A stretch of DNA of 29,576 bases from Clostridiales bacterium UBA5888 (GTDB lineage Bacteria > Bacillota > Clostridia > Oscillospirales > Oscillospiraceae), in the NCBI GenBank assembly GCA_002431965.1, contig DJEW01000020.1:1008-30583 (forward strand), read 5' to 3'. The notes under the pieces were generated by a model. It did no database searches, was not told the origin of the DNA, and saw nothing but the letters and a program-made list of their open reading frames with translations. Below, piece by piece: positions 6,028 to 14,444 of this stretch. The position numbers were made by a program, and so were the translations under genes. Every line of letters starts with the position of its first letter. Within the stretch, counting starts at the first letter, position 1.

Positions 6028-7887
6028 ATGAGTAAGATTATAGGTATAGATCTTGGTACTACCAACAGCTGCGTTGCCGTTATGGAAGGCGGCGAAACCG
6101 TCGTCATCCCCAACGCTGAGGGCGCGCGCACCACTCCGTCCGTCGTCGCGTTTGCAAAGACCGGCGAGCGTATGGTCGGTCAGGTCGCAAAGCGTCAGGC
6201 AATCACCAACCCTGACCGCACCATCTCCTCCATCAAGCGCGAGATGGGTTCAAACTACAAGGTAACCATAGACAACAAGTCCTACACCCCGCAGGAGATC
6301 TCCGCGATGATCCTGCAAAAACTCAAGGCTGACGCCGAGGCTTACCTCGGACAGCCGGTCACCGAGGCTGTCATCACTGTTCCGGCGTACTTCACCGACG
6401 CTCAGCGTCAGGCGACAAAGGACGCGGGCAAGATCGCAGGGCTTGAGGTCAAGCGTATAATCAACGAACCGACCGCGGCCGCACTGGCATACGGTCTGGA
6501 CAAGGAAAAGGCAGACCAGAAGATCATGGTCTACGACCTCGGCGGCGGCACGTTCGACGTGTCCATCCTTGAGATCGGCGACGGCGTTATCGACGTTCTG
6601 GCGACTGCCGGCAACAACCGCCTCGGCGGCGACGACTTTGATGAGTGCATCACCAAGTACCTCGTCGATGAATTCAAGAAGAGCGACGGCGTTGACCTCA
6701 GCACCGACAAGGTCGCAATGCAGCGTCTGCGTGAGGCGGCGGAGAAGGCAAAGGTCGAGCTTTCCGGCGTGACCACCTCCACCATCAACCTGCCTTATAT
6801 CACTGCCGACGCAACCGGACCCAAGCATCTTGACATCACGCTCACCCGTGCAAAATTCAATGAGCTGACCCATCACCTCGTCGAAAAGACCAGCGGTCCT
6901 GTCAAGCAGGCTCTGTCCGACTCCGGACTCAAGCCCAGCGACATCAACAAGGTGCTGCTCGTCGGCGGTTCGAGCCGTATCCCCGCCGTGCAGGAAATGG
7001 TCAAGTCCCTTATCGGCAAGGAAGGCTTCAAGGGCATCAACCCGGATGAATGCGTCGCCATCGGCGCGGCAATTCAGGGCGGCGTCCTCTCCGGCGACGT
7101 TGAGGGCATAGTCCTTGTAGACGTTACGCCTCTGTCTCTCGGCATTGAGACGCTCGGCGGCGTATGCACAAAGCTCATTGAGCGCAACACCTCCATCCCG
7201 ACTAGAAAGAGCCAGGTGTTCTCCACCGCTGCCGACAACCAGACCTCCGTTGAGGTCAACGTGCTCCAGGGCGAGCGCGAAATGGCTGCCGACAACAAGA
7301 GCCTCGGTCGCTTCCATCTGGACGGCATCGCCCCGGCGCGCCGCGGCGTGCCTCAGATCGAGGTCACCTTTGATATAGACGCAAACGGCATTGTCAACGT
7401 CTCCGCGAAGGATCTCGGCACCGGCAAGGAGCAGCACATCACCATCACCGCTTCCTCCAACATGTCCAAGGAGGACATTGACAAGGCAGTGAAGGATGCT
7501 GAGAAGTACGCGGCAGAGGATGCAAAGCGCAAGGAAGAGGTCGATGTGCGCAACCAGGGCGACCAGATGGTCTACCAGACGGAGAAGACCCTCGGCGAGA
7601 TGGGCGACAAGCTCGACGCCTCCGAAAAGAGCGACGTTGAGGCAAAGCTTGCAGCGCTCAAGAGCGCACTCACCGGCACCGACACTGCGGCGATCAAGTC
7701 CGCGACCGAGGAGCTGACGCAGGCGTTCTACAAGGTGTCTGAGAAGATGTATCAGGCGAACGGCGGCGCACAGGGCGCAGATGCCGGCGCAGGACAGACC
7801 GCAGGCGGCGCAGAGGGCGGCGCAAATAACGGCGGTCAGGATTACTACGACGCGGACTACACCGTCGTTGACGACGACAAGAAGTAA
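6028..7887 (+). CDS. dnaK: Chaperone DnaK (Hsp70)
   Basis: DnaK is the ATP-driven cytosolic Hsp70 that binds unfolded segments with help from DnaJ and GrpE. The 619-residue length is normal. The phosphate-1 motif IGIDLGTTNS opens the protein. VPAYFTDAQRQATKDAG, phosphate-2 (YDLGGGTFDVSIL) and the adenosine motif LLVGGSSRIPAVQ follow. The linker VDVTPLSLGIETLGG leads to the substrate-binding domain. The helical lid ends in a Gly/Ala-rich tail and DYTVVDDDKK, typical of bacterial DnaK. An AGGAGG site precedes the ATG. The 94-bp gap after grpE contains a small hairpin (CCGC/GCGG near 5960) but no second CIRCE, so expression should come from the hrcA promoter. Confidence 0.98.
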   Translation: MSKIIGIDLGTTNSCVAVMEGGETVVIPNAEGARTTPSVVAFAKTGERMVGQVAKRQAITNPDRTISSIKREMGSNYKVTIDNKSYTPQEISAMILQKLKADAEAYLGQPVTEAVITVPAYFTDAQRQATKDAGKIAGLEVKRIINEPTAAALAYGLDKEKADQKIMVYDLGGGTFDVSILEIGDGVIDVLATAGNNRLGGDDFDECITKYLVDEFKKSDGVDLSTDKVAMQRLREAAEKAKVELSGVTTSTINLPYITADATGPKHLDITLTRAKFNELTHHLVEKTSGPVKQALSDSGLKPSDINKVLLVGGSSRIPAVQEMVKSLIGKEGFKGINPDECVAIGAAIQGGVLSGDVEGIVLVDVTPLSLGIETLGGVCTKLIERNTSIPTRKSQVFSTAADNQTSVEVNVLQGEREMAADNKSLGRFHLDGIAPARRGVPQIEVTFDIDANGIVNVSAKDLGTGKEQHITITASSNMSKEDIDKAVKDAEKYAAEDAKRKEEVDVRNQGDQMVYQTEKTLGEMGDKLDASEKSDVEAKLAALKSALTGTDTAAIKSATEELTQAFYKVSEKMYQANGGAQGADAGAGQTAGGAEGGANNGGQDYYDADYTVVDDDKK

Positions 7888-7909
7888 TCCATTCCAGGAT
7901 TTCCATGCA

Positions 7910-7937
7910 TTGAGGCGAGGAGTTTTCCCCGCCTCAA
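7910..7937 (+). terminator. dnaK-dnaJ intergenic hairpin (attenuator or processing site)
   Basis: TTGAGGCG (7910-7917) pairs perfectly with CGCCTCAA (7930-7937) in the 83-bp gap between dnaK and dnaJ. There is no T tract, so partial attenuation or mRNA end protection is more likely than full termination. Confidence 0.5.
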
Positions 7938-7970
7938 TGGCGCGTATTCCTACGCGAGATCGGAGTATAT

Positions 7971-9131
7971 ATGGCAGCAGAAAAACGTGATTATTACGAG
8001 GTGCTTGGCGTCAGCAAGGACGCCTCCGCCGACGACATAAAAAAGGCTTACAGAAAAGCCGCAAAGGAGAACCACCCCGACCTTCACCCCGGCGACAAGG
8101 AGTGCGAGGAGCGCTTCAAGGAGGTCAACGAGGCCTACGAGGTGCTCTCCGACGAGGAAAAGCGCAAGAAGTATGACCAGTTCGGTCACGCGGCGTTCGA
8201 CCCGAACGCGGGCTTCGGCGGCGCCGGAGGCGCCGACGGATTCAGCGGGTTCAGCGGCTTTGGCGACTTCGGCGATCTTGGCGATATATTCGGCAGCTTC
8301 GGCGACATTTTCGGCGGCTTCGGCGGCGCGGGCGGTCAGCGCGCCAACCCCAACGCCCCGCGCAAGGGCGACAATATCCGCACCAGCGTCAGCATCAGCT
8401 TTGAGGAGGCGGCGTTCGGATGCGAAAAGGAAGTTACCGTGGGACGCATCGAGACCTGCCCGGACTGCAAGGGCACGGGCTGCGAGCCCGGCACAACGCC
8501 GGAGATATGCCCGGACTGCAAGGGCACGGGCTCGGTCCGCACCACGCAGCGCACACCGTTCGGCATGGTGCAGTCCAGCGAAGCATGCTCCAAGTGCCAC
8601 GGCACAGGCAAAATCATCCACCAGCCGTGCAAGCTGTGCAAGGGCAAGGGTCTGATACGCCGCCAGCACAGGATCAAGGTGAAGATCCCCGCCGGTATAG
8701 ACGACGGGCAGGCAATATCCCAGCGCGGCAAGGGCAACGCCGGTCTGAACGGCGGTCCTGCGGGAGATTTGCTGGTGAGCGTCATTGTGCGCCCGCACGC
8801 GCGCTTTGAGCGCGACGGCAATTCCGTCCTGCTTGACCAGCCCATATCCTTCACCCAGGCGGCGCTCGGCGCGGAGATAGAAGTGCCGACGCTCGACGGC
8901 AAGGTGAAGATGAACATACCGGAGGGCACGCAGCCCGGCGCAACGTTCCGCCTGCGCGGCAAGGGCGTGCCGTACCTGCGCGGCTCGGGCCGCGGGGATC
9001 AGTTCGTCACCGTCACCGTCGCCGTGCCGAAAAATCTTACCTCCTCGCAGAAGGAGCTGCTGCGCCAGTATGCGGCGAGCACCGGCGAGCTTGACGGGGT
9101 GAAAGGCTCGACGGCGTCGAGAAGAAAATAA
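7971..9131 (+). CDS. dnaJ: Chaperone DnaJ (type I Hsp40)
   Basis: DnaJ delivers substrates to DnaK and stimulates its ATPase. The 386-residue product is a complete type I J-protein. The J domain covers residues 1-70 with H35-P36-D37, and a Gly/Phe-rich linker spans about 71-125. Four CxxCxGxG zinc motifs follow at Cys163/166, 180/183, 206/209 and 220/223. The C-terminal substrate-binding domains contain GDLLVSVIVRPHARFERDGN and FRLRGKGVP. The ATG has GGAG upstream. It is the last gene of the operon and is followed by a strong terminator. Confidence 0.98.
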   Translation: MAAEKRDYYEVLGVSKDASADDIKKAYRKAAKENHPDLHPGDKECEERFKEVNEAYEVLSDEEKRKKYDQFGHAAFDPNAGFGGAGGADGFSGFSGFGDFGDLGDIFGSFGDIFGGFGGAGGQRANPNAPRKGDNIRTSVSISFEEAAFGCEKEVTVGRIETCPDCKGTGCEPGTTPEICPDCKGTGSVRTTQRTPFGMVQSSEACSKCHGTGKIIHQPCKLCKGKGLIRRQHRIKVKIPAGIDDGQAISQRGKGNAGLNGGPAGDLLVSVIVRPHARFERDGNSVLLDQPISFTQAALGAEIEVPTLDGKVKMNIPEGTQPGATFRLRGKGVPYLRGSGRGDQFVTVTVAVPKNLTSSQKELLRQYAASTGELDGVKGSTASRRK

Positions 9132-9166
9132 AAGAATAGGCGCATAACAATGCGGCAGAACAATTT

Positions 9167-9204
9167 CGCGGTGTACCGAATCTTCGGCACACCGCGGTTT
9201 TTTT
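9167..9204 (+). terminator. Terminator of the hrcA-grpE-dnaK-dnaJ operon
   Basis: CGCGGTGTACCGAA (9167-9180) pairs with TTCGGCACACCGCG (9183-9196) with one wobble mismatch and is followed by a T run to 9204. The convergent tdk gene ends at 9212, so it may also slow transcripts from the other side, though that side lacks a T tract. Confidence 0.9.
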
Positions 9205-9211
9205 GTTTCTT

Positions 9212-9793
9212 TTATTTTTCCTGCTGCGCTTTTATTTTATCCATCCAGCATTTGTGGCACATGGCGACGTAGCTGTCGTTGCCGCCGAGAAAAACCTGAT
9301 CGCCCTGGGTTATCACGCGCCCCGCTTCGTCAATGCGGGCGTTGACCGTCGCTTTGCGTCCGCAGGCGCATACGGTCTTTATCTCTGTCAGCGAGTCCGC
9401 CAGCTCAAGAAGCCTCTGCGAGCCGGGGAAAAGGTGCGTCAGAAAATCCGTCCTCAGCCCGAAGCACAGCACGGGTATGTCGTCCTCGTCCACGAGCGCG
9501 CGGAGCTGATCGATCTGCGCGGGAGTGAAAAACTGCGCCTCGTCCGCGATAATGACGTCATAGCTGCCGAGCCTGTGATATTCATCGGCGATGTTCTGAC
9601 CGGGCGTTATTATCTGCGCGTGCGCCGACAGACCGATGCGGCTTCTGACGATGTCCGCGCCGTCGCGCGTATCGACGCTGGGCTTTATAAGCCACACCGT
9701 CATGTGCAGCTCCTCATAATTGAATTTTGTTATAAGCGCCTGCGCGGACTTTGACGAGCCCATAGCGCCGTATTTAAAATATAGCTTTGCCAT
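9212..9793 (-). CDS. tdk: Thymidine kinase
   Basis: The enzyme phosphorylates thymidine to dTMP in pyrimidine salvage. At 193 residues it matches the bacterial type II (TK1-like) family. The P-loop is G-x-M-G-S-S-K-S at residues 9-16, the Walker B is DEAQFF (D84-E85), and the structural zinc cysteines are C142, C144, C179 and C182. The lasso loop and thymine-binding region near GNDSYV are present. It follows udk with an 18-bp gap on the same strand, so the two are very likely cotranscribed from the udk promoter. Confidence 0.96.
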   Translation of the reverse strand: MAKLYFKYGAMGSSKSAQALITKFNYEELHMTVWLIKPSVDTRDGADIVRSRIGLSAHAQIITPGQNIADEYHRLGSYDVIIADEAQFFTPAQIDQLRALVDEDDIPVLCFGLRTDFLTHLFPGSQRLLELADSLTEIKTVCACGRKATVNARIDEAGRVITQGDQVFLGGNDSYVAMCHKCWMDKIKAQQEK

Positions 9794-9811
9794 GCAAACC
9801 TCCGTGCCGCC

Positions 9812-10429
9812 CTAGTTCTCAAGATGCGCGCGGACGCGCTCCATCACCATTTCAAGCGCGACCTGATTGTGCCCGCCCTCAGGAATGATGATGTCCGCGC
9901 GGCGCTTCGACGGCTCCACAAACTGCTCATGCATGGGCTTGACCGTTGTGAGGTACTGGCTTATCACGCTGTCAAGACTGCGCCCGCGGTCGCGCACGTC
10001 GCGGATGATGCGGCGCAGGATGCGCACATCGGCATCGGTATCGACGTAGATCTTGATGTCCATCTGCTCGCACAGCTCAAGACTCTGAAAAATGAGGATG
10101 CCCTCGACAATGATGACGCGCGCGGGGCGAACAGTGATGGTCTTGTCCGTGCGGTCGTGGATGGAGTAATCATACACGGGGCACTGCACCTCGTGCCCTG
10201 CGCGAAGCTCGCGCAGCGCATCGACAAGCATGTCCGTGTCAAAAGCGTCCGGATGGTCGTAGTTGAGCCTGGTGCGCTCCTCATAGGGCATATCGTGGTG
10301 CGCCTTATAGTAATTGTCGTGGTTGATGACGGACACATCGCCCGCAAAACGCTGCATCAGCTTTTTCGTGATGGTGGTTTTGCCGCTGCCGGTCCCCCCG
10401 GCGATGCCGACGATCATAACGTTGCTCAT
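9812..10429 (-). CDS. udk: Uridine kinase (uridine/cytidine kinase)
   Basis: The enzyme phosphorylates uridine and cytidine to UMP and CMP with ATP or GTP. The 205-residue product has the P-loop GGTGSGKTT at about residues 11-19, then the family motifs SVINHDNYYK, YDHPDAFDTD, PVYDYSIHDRT and VEGILIF. The arginine-rich lid RRIIRDVRDRGRS is also present. It is the first gene of a udk-tdk pair and diverges from deoD. The ATG at 10429 has GGGAGG ten bases upstream; an out-of-frame ATG lies between them. Confidence 0.96.
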   Translation of the reverse strand: MSNVMIVGIAGGTGSGKTTITKKLMQRFAGDVSVINHDNYYKAHHDMPYEERTRLNYDHPDAFDTDMLVDALRELRAGHEVQCPVYDYSIHDRTDKTITVRPARVIIVEGILIFQSLELCEQMDIKIYVDTDADVRILRRIIRDVRDRGRSLDSVISQYLTTVKPMHEQFVEPSKRRADIIIPEGGHNQVALEMVMERVRAHLEN

Positions 10430-10485
10430 AGCTCATGCGCCTCCCAAATTCGTAAGATCCGATCTTTTTCGTATCTATCTGCAAT

Positions 10486-10514
10486 ACTATAACACATATC
10501 GCGCCGGGTTTCAA
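10486..10514 (-). promoter_or_regulatory. Promoter of udk-tdk
   Basis: On the minus strand TTGAAA (10509-10514), a 17-bp spacer and TATAGT (10486-10491) form a good vegetative promoter. Its -35 box is one base away from the -35 box of the divergent deoD promoter. Confidence 0.75.
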
Positions 10515-10515
10515 T

Positions 10516-10544
10516 TTGACTTTTTCCATTTCTGCTAATATAAT
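10516..10544 (+). promoter_or_regulatory. Promoter of deoD
   Basis: TTGACT (10516-10521), a 17-bp spacer and a perfect TATAAT (10539-10544) lie 36 bp before the deoD start. The promoter is back-to-back with that of udk. Confidence 0.85.
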
Positions 10545-10580
10545 TGTCTGCACAGGAAATAATTATTGGAGGATATACAT

Positions 10581-11309
10581 ATGCAAAAAATGACAACGCC
10601 GCATAATACCGCCGTCCCGGGGCAGATCGCAAAGACCGTGCTCATGCCCGGCGATCCCCTGCGCGCGAAATTCATCGCGGAAAATTATTTTTACGACCCG
10701 GTGCTTGTCAACAACGCCCGCGGCATCCAGGGCTGGACAGGCAGCTACAAAAACACGCAGGTGACGGTCATGGCGTCCGGTATGGGCATACCGTCGATAG
10801 GCATTTACAGCTGGGAGCTCTTCAAATTCTACGATGTGGACAACATTATCCGCATAGGCTCCGCTGGGGCACTCCAGGACGATCTTGAGCTGATGGATAT
10901 TGTCATGGCGCAGGGCGCATGCACGAATTCCAATTATGTAAAAAGCTTTGTGCCCGAGGGCTCGTTTGCGCCCATCGCGGACTTTGAGCTGCTCACCACG
11001 GCATATAACATCGCCAGAGAGCACGGCGTTGGCGCAAAGGTGGGCAATCTCCTTTCTGCGGACAATTTCTACACCAGGGACGGCAGCGCGAACGACATGT
11101 GGAAGAGCATGGGCGTGCTCGCCGTTGAGATGGAGGCGGCGGGTCTTTATGCCAACGCCGCCGCGCTCGGCAAGCGCGCTCTCGCAATATGCACCGTGTC
11201 CGACCACATCTACCGCGATGAGGCGCTCTCCGCAGAGCAGCGCCAGACCTCCTTCCGCCAGATGATGGAGATCGCGCTTGACACGGCGGTTGCAATGGCA
11301 AAAGAATAA
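10581..11309 (+). CDS. deoD: Purine nucleoside phosphorylase, DeoD type
   Basis: The enzyme cleaves purine (deoxy)nucleosides with phosphate to give base and (deoxy)ribose-1-phosphate. The 242-residue length fits the hexameric, low-molecular-weight DeoD family. Visible motifs are PGDPLRAKFIAE (phosphate binding), SGMGIPSIGIYSWEL, RIGSAGALQ, and the purine/ribose pocket VEMEAAGLYANAA. The catalytic aspartate lies in CTVSDHI (D208, equivalent to Asp204 in E. coli). I start at ATG 10581 with GGAGG eight bases upstream; a TTG at 10566 overlaps that site. It has its own promoter and no clear terminator before the transporter genes. Confidence 0.95.
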   Translation: MQKMTTPHNTAVPGQIAKTVLMPGDPLRAKFIAENYFYDPVLVNNARGIQGWTGSYKNTQVTVMASGMGIPSIGIYSWELFKFYDVDNIIRIGSAGALQDDLELMDIVMAQGACTNSNYVKSFVPEGSFAPIADFELLTTAYNIAREHGVGAKVGNLLSADNFYTRDGSANDMWKSMGVLAVEMEAAGLYANAAALGKRALAICTVSDHIYRDEALSAEQRQTSFRQMMEIALDTAVAMAKE

Positions 11310-11357
11310 GGACAGCGCCGGCTTTACGCAAAATTTGCAAAAACGCATACATTTCCC

Positions 11358-11386
11358 TTGATTTAATAGGAAGAGTCTGCTATAAT
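11358..11386 (+). promoter_or_regulatory. Promoter of the BMP transporter gene
   Basis: TTGATT (11358-11363), a 17-bp spacer and a perfect TATAAT (11381-11386) lie 64 bp before the lipoprotein start. Confidence 0.85.
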
Positions 11387-11449
11387 CGAGCCAGTACGGG
11401 GTCAGAGCGCCCCATACAGAAGAATGAAAATATTTATGGAGGAAAAAAC

Positions 11450-12706
11450 ATGAAGAAGATTCTCGCACTTGTTCTTGCACTGTGCATGGTCTTTGCCCTG
11501 TGCGCCTGCGGTCAGTCCGCAGCTCCCGCCGCGACCGAGGCTCCTGCCGCCGCTGACGCTGCACCTGCCGCGGAGGAAACAGCTCCCGCTGAAGAGGCTG
11601 CCGAGGGCGAGTACAAGATCGCCATGATCACCGACTACGGCGACATTACCGACCAGTCCTTCAACCAGACCACCTATGAAGCCTGCAAGGCATTCTCCGA
11701 GGACAACGGCGTTGAGTTCACCTACTTCAAGCCCGCCGGAGACAGCACCGCAGACCGCGTTGCAATGATCGAAAAGGCAGCTGACGAGGGCTACAATGTT
11801 ATTGTCATGCCCGGCTACGCATTCGGCGGCGCTATCGTCGAGGCGGCTCCCGAATTCCCCGATGTCAAGTTCATCGCGCTTGACGTTGCCAAGGGCGACC
11901 TGCTTGAGACCGCAGTCGCCAACGCCGGCGAGACTTACGACTACAACCCCGACAACTGGAATCTTGAGGACTACGTTGACATGTCCAATGTCTACTGCGC
12001 CATCTATCAGGAAGAGCTGTGCGGCTACATGGCAGGCTACGCTGCCGTTAAGCTCGGCTACACCAAGCTCGGCTTCCTCGGCGGCATGGCAGTTCCCGCC
12101 GTCATCCGCTACGGCTACGGCTATGTTCAGGGCATTGACGCTGCCGCGAAGGAGCTCGGTCTGACCGACGTCTCCCTCAACTACATCTACGGCGGTCAGT
12201 TCTCCGGCGATGCCGACATCACCGCTGTTATGGACACCTGGTATAATGACGGCACTCAGATCGTCTTTGCCTGCGGCGGCGGCATCTACACCTCCGCATG
12301 CGAGGCTGCCCAGAAGGTAGACGGCAAGGTCATTGGCGTTGACACCGACCAGTCCGGCATCATCGACGCCGCTTACGGCGAAGGCATGACCGTTACCTCC
12401 GCAATGAAGGGTCTCTACCCCACGACTTACGACACCCTTGAGGACGTCGTTGTCAACGGCAAGTGGGATGAGTACGTTGGCAAGATCGCAACTCTGGGTC
12501 TTGTTTCCGGCGATGATCCCGAGGCAAACTATGTCCAGATCCCGATGACCACTCAGTTTGAGGACGGCAAGTTCACTGTTGAGGACTACAAGGCTCTCGT
12601 CAAGGCAATGTTCGATGGCGAGCTGACTGTCTCCAACGACATCACCAAGACGGCTTCCGACTTCGCGACCGTCATCACCGTCAACGATCAGGGCTCCATC
12701 AAGTAA
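11450..12706 (+). CDS. BMP-family lipoprotein, nucleoside ABC transporter substrate-binding protein
   Basis: The 418-residue product starts with a lipoprotein signal: MKK, a hydrophobic stretch, and a lipobox ending at Cys20 (L-C-A-C-G). An Ala/Glu/Pro-rich tether follows to about residue 52, then the Bmp/PnrA-like periplasmic-binding fold beginning YKIAMITDYGDITDQSFNQ. FACGGGIYTSACEAAQ and VIGVDTDQSG are typical hinge and ligand-pocket segments of this family, which binds purine or other nucleosides. It is followed by the cognate ATPase and two permeases. A terminator-like hairpin after the stop, with a second promoter, would give more binding protein than membrane subunits. The actual ligand is inferred from the neighbours only. 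Confidence 0.92.
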   Translation: MKKILALVLALCMVFALCACGQSAAPAATEAPAAADAAPAAEETAPAEEAAEGEYKIAMITDYGDITDQSFNQTTYEACKAFSEDNGVEFTYFKPAGDSTADRVAMIEKAADEGYNVIVMPGYAFGGAIVEAAPEFPDVKFIALDVAKGDLLETAVANAGETYDYNPDNWNLEDYVDMSNVYCAIYQEELCGYMAGYAAVKLGYTKLGFLGGMAVPAVIRYGYGYVQGIDAAAKELGLTDVSLNYIYGGQFSGDADITAVMDTWYNDGTQIVFACGGGIYTSACEAAQKVDGKVIGVDTDQSGIIDAAYGEGMTVTSAMKGLYPTTYDTLEDVVVNGKWDEYVGKIATLGLVSGDDPEANYVQIPMTTQFEDGKFTVEDYKALVKAMFDGELTVSNDITKTASDFATVITVNDQGSIK

Positions 12707-12724
12707 TTAAACCCGGATATTATG

Positions 12725-12754
12725 CAGCCGCGGCTTTTGCCGCGGCTGTTTTTT
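12725..12754 (+). terminator. Terminator/attenuator after the binding-protein gene
   Basis: CAGCCGCGGC (12725-12734) pairs perfectly with GCCGCGGCTG (12739-12748) and is followed by T6. It lies 18 bp after the lipoprotein stop and would limit readthrough into the ABC genes. Confidence 0.9.
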
Positions 12755-12796
12755 GCGCAGTGAGCGGTGGGAGAATAAATATATTATAAAATATCT

Positions 12797-12825
12797 TTGC
12801 TTTATTGACATTGTTATAGTATAAT
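12797..12825 (+). promoter_or_regulatory. Internal promoter for the ABC transporter genes
   Basis: TTGCTT (12797-12802), a 17-bp spacer and TATAAT (12820-12825) lie in an AT-rich stretch downstream of the attenuator, 84 bp before the ATPase start. A TTGACA at 12805-12810 is nearby but lacks a well-spaced -10. Confidence 0.55.
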
Positions 12826-12908
12826 AAGGACAATATTTGGTTTTCGTCCCCGATGCGCAGATAAAATGGAGACGACGCAGGACCAGAAAAACGGAAGGAG
12901 GGCGAAAC

Positions 12909-14444
12909 TTGGAACCATACGCTATTGAAATGCTCAATATCACAAAAAAGTTCCCTGGAATCATCGCCAACGACAACATCACTCTGCAGCTGAAAAAAGG
13001 AGAGATACACGCGCTTCTGGGTGAAAACGGCGCAGGCAAGTCCACGCTGATGAGCGTGCTGTTTGGGCTTTATCAGGCAGAGGAAGGGACTATCAAAAAA
13101 AACGGCGTTGAGATAAAAATAAAAAACCCCAACGACGCGAACGCTTACGGAATCGGAATGGTGCATCAGCACTTCAAGCTTGTTGAATGTTTCAGCGTGC
13201 TCGACAACATTATTCTCGGCGTTGAGCCTAATAAAATGGGCTTTCTGCAAAAGAGCGAGGCGCGCGCAAAGGTGCAGGAGCTGAGCGAGAAGTACGGGCT
13301 GCACGTTGATCTGGACGCAAAGATAGAGGACATCACCGTCGGTATGCAGCAGCGCACGGAGATACTCAAGATGCTCTACCGCAACAATGAGATACTTATT
13401 TTTGACGAGCCGACCGCAGTGCTCACCCCGCAGGAGATTGATGAGCTCATACAGATCATGCGCAATCTCGCCAAGGAGGGGAAAAGCATTCTTTTCATCT
13501 CCCATAAGCTTTCCGAGATCATGGCAGTGTCTGACCGGTGCACGGTCCTGCGCAAGGGCAAGTGCATAGGCACTGTCAATACGAAGGACACAACCGTGGA
13601 AAAGCTCTCGGCGATGATGGTCGGACGCGACGTGAATTTCCATGTCGAAAAGGGCAGGCAGAAGCTCGGCGACGTGGTACTTGACGTGGAGAACCTGTCC
13701 ATAATGTCAAGGGTACACAAGAAGGAAGCAGTGAAGAATGTCAGCTTCAAGGTGCGGGCGGGCGAGATCGTCTGCATTGCCGGCATCGACGGCAATGGGC
13801 AGACGGAGCTTGTATACGGCATCACCGGGCTTGAGCCGGTCAAAGAGGGCAAAATAAAGCTCTGTGGGCATGACATCACAAAAGCCTCCATCCGGCAGCG
13901 CAGCGTTATGGGCATGAGCCATATTCCCGAGGATCGCCATAAGCACGGACTTGTGCTGGACTATACGCTTGAATATAACATGATCCTCCAGCGCTACTTT
14001 GAGCCGGAGTTCACCGACAGGGCGGGCTTCCTCCGCCGCGGCAATATCCGCAGCTATTCCGACAGGCTTATAGAGCAGTATGACGTGCGCTCAAGCCTCG
14101 GCTCGCTCACGGTTGCGCGCAGCATGTCCGGAGGAAACCAGCAGAAGGCGATCGTCGCGCGGGAGATAGACAAAAATCCGGAGCTTCTCGTTGCGGTGCA
14201 GCCTACGCGAGGGCTCGACGTCGGCGCGATAGAGTATATACATAAGCAGCTCGTGGCGCAGCGCGATGCCGGCAAGGCGGTGCTGCTTGTAAGCCTTGAG
14301 CTGGACGAGGTCATGGATGTGCCCGACCGCATACTCGTGATGTACGAGGGTGAGATTGTCGGCGAGCTGGACCCGAAGACCACCACGCAGGAGGAGCTTG
14401 GGCTCTACATGGCGGGGGCAAAGAGAGATGAGGTGAAGGCATGA
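12909..14444 (+). CDS. Nucleoside ABC transporter, twin-domain ATP-binding protein (RbsA/NupO-like)
   Basis: The 511-residue protein has two ATPase domains. The first has Walker A GENGAGKST (38-46), a degenerate signature VGMQQ (144-148) and Walker B ILIFDEPTA (D166-E167). The second has a relaxed Walker A (GIDGNGQTE, without the lysine), a proper signature SMSGGNQQK and Walker B LLVAVQPTRGLD, where glutamine replaces the usual aspartate. This asymmetric pattern is normal for RbsA-type and BMP-type importers. The start is a TTG at 12909: an AAGGAGG site (12895-12901) is seven bases upstream and no ATG fits better. It overlaps the next gene by ATGA at 14441-14444, indicating translational coupling. 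Confidence 0.93.
   Translation: MEPYAIEMLNITKKFPGIIANDNITLQLKKGEIHALLGENGAGKSTLMSVLFGLYQAEEGTIKKNGVEIKIKNPNDANAYGIGMVHQHFKLVECFSVLDNIILGVEPNKMGFLQKSEARAKVQELSEKYGLHVDLDAKIEDITVGMQQRTEILKMLYRNNEILIFDEPTAVLTPQEIDELIQIMRNLAKEGKSILFISHKLSEIMAVSDRCTVLRKGKCIGTVNTKDTTVEKLSAMMVGRDVNFHVEKGRQKLGDVVLDVENLSIMSRVHKKEAVKNVSFKVRAGEIVCIAGIDGNGQTELVYGITGLEPVKEGKIKLCGHDITKASIRQRSVMGMSHIPEDRHKHGLVLDYTLEYNMILQRYFEPEFTDRAGFLRRGNIRSYSDRLIEQYDVRSSLGSLTVARSMSGGNQQKAIVAREIDKNPELLVAVQPTRGLDVGAIEYIHKQLVAQRDAGKAVLLVSLELDEVMDVPDRILVMYEGEIVGELDPKTTTQEELGLYMAGAKRDEVKA

Noticed and set aside
6250..7437. Long open frame on the minus strand opposite dnaK
   Set aside because: It lies wholly inside dnaK, its product matches nothing recognisable, and it arises from GC-rich codon use.
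11310..11449. Purine-type riboswitch before the nucleoside lipoprotein gene
   Set aside because: No conserved purine aptamer core or terminator switch is visible; only a short GGGG/CCCC pairing is present.
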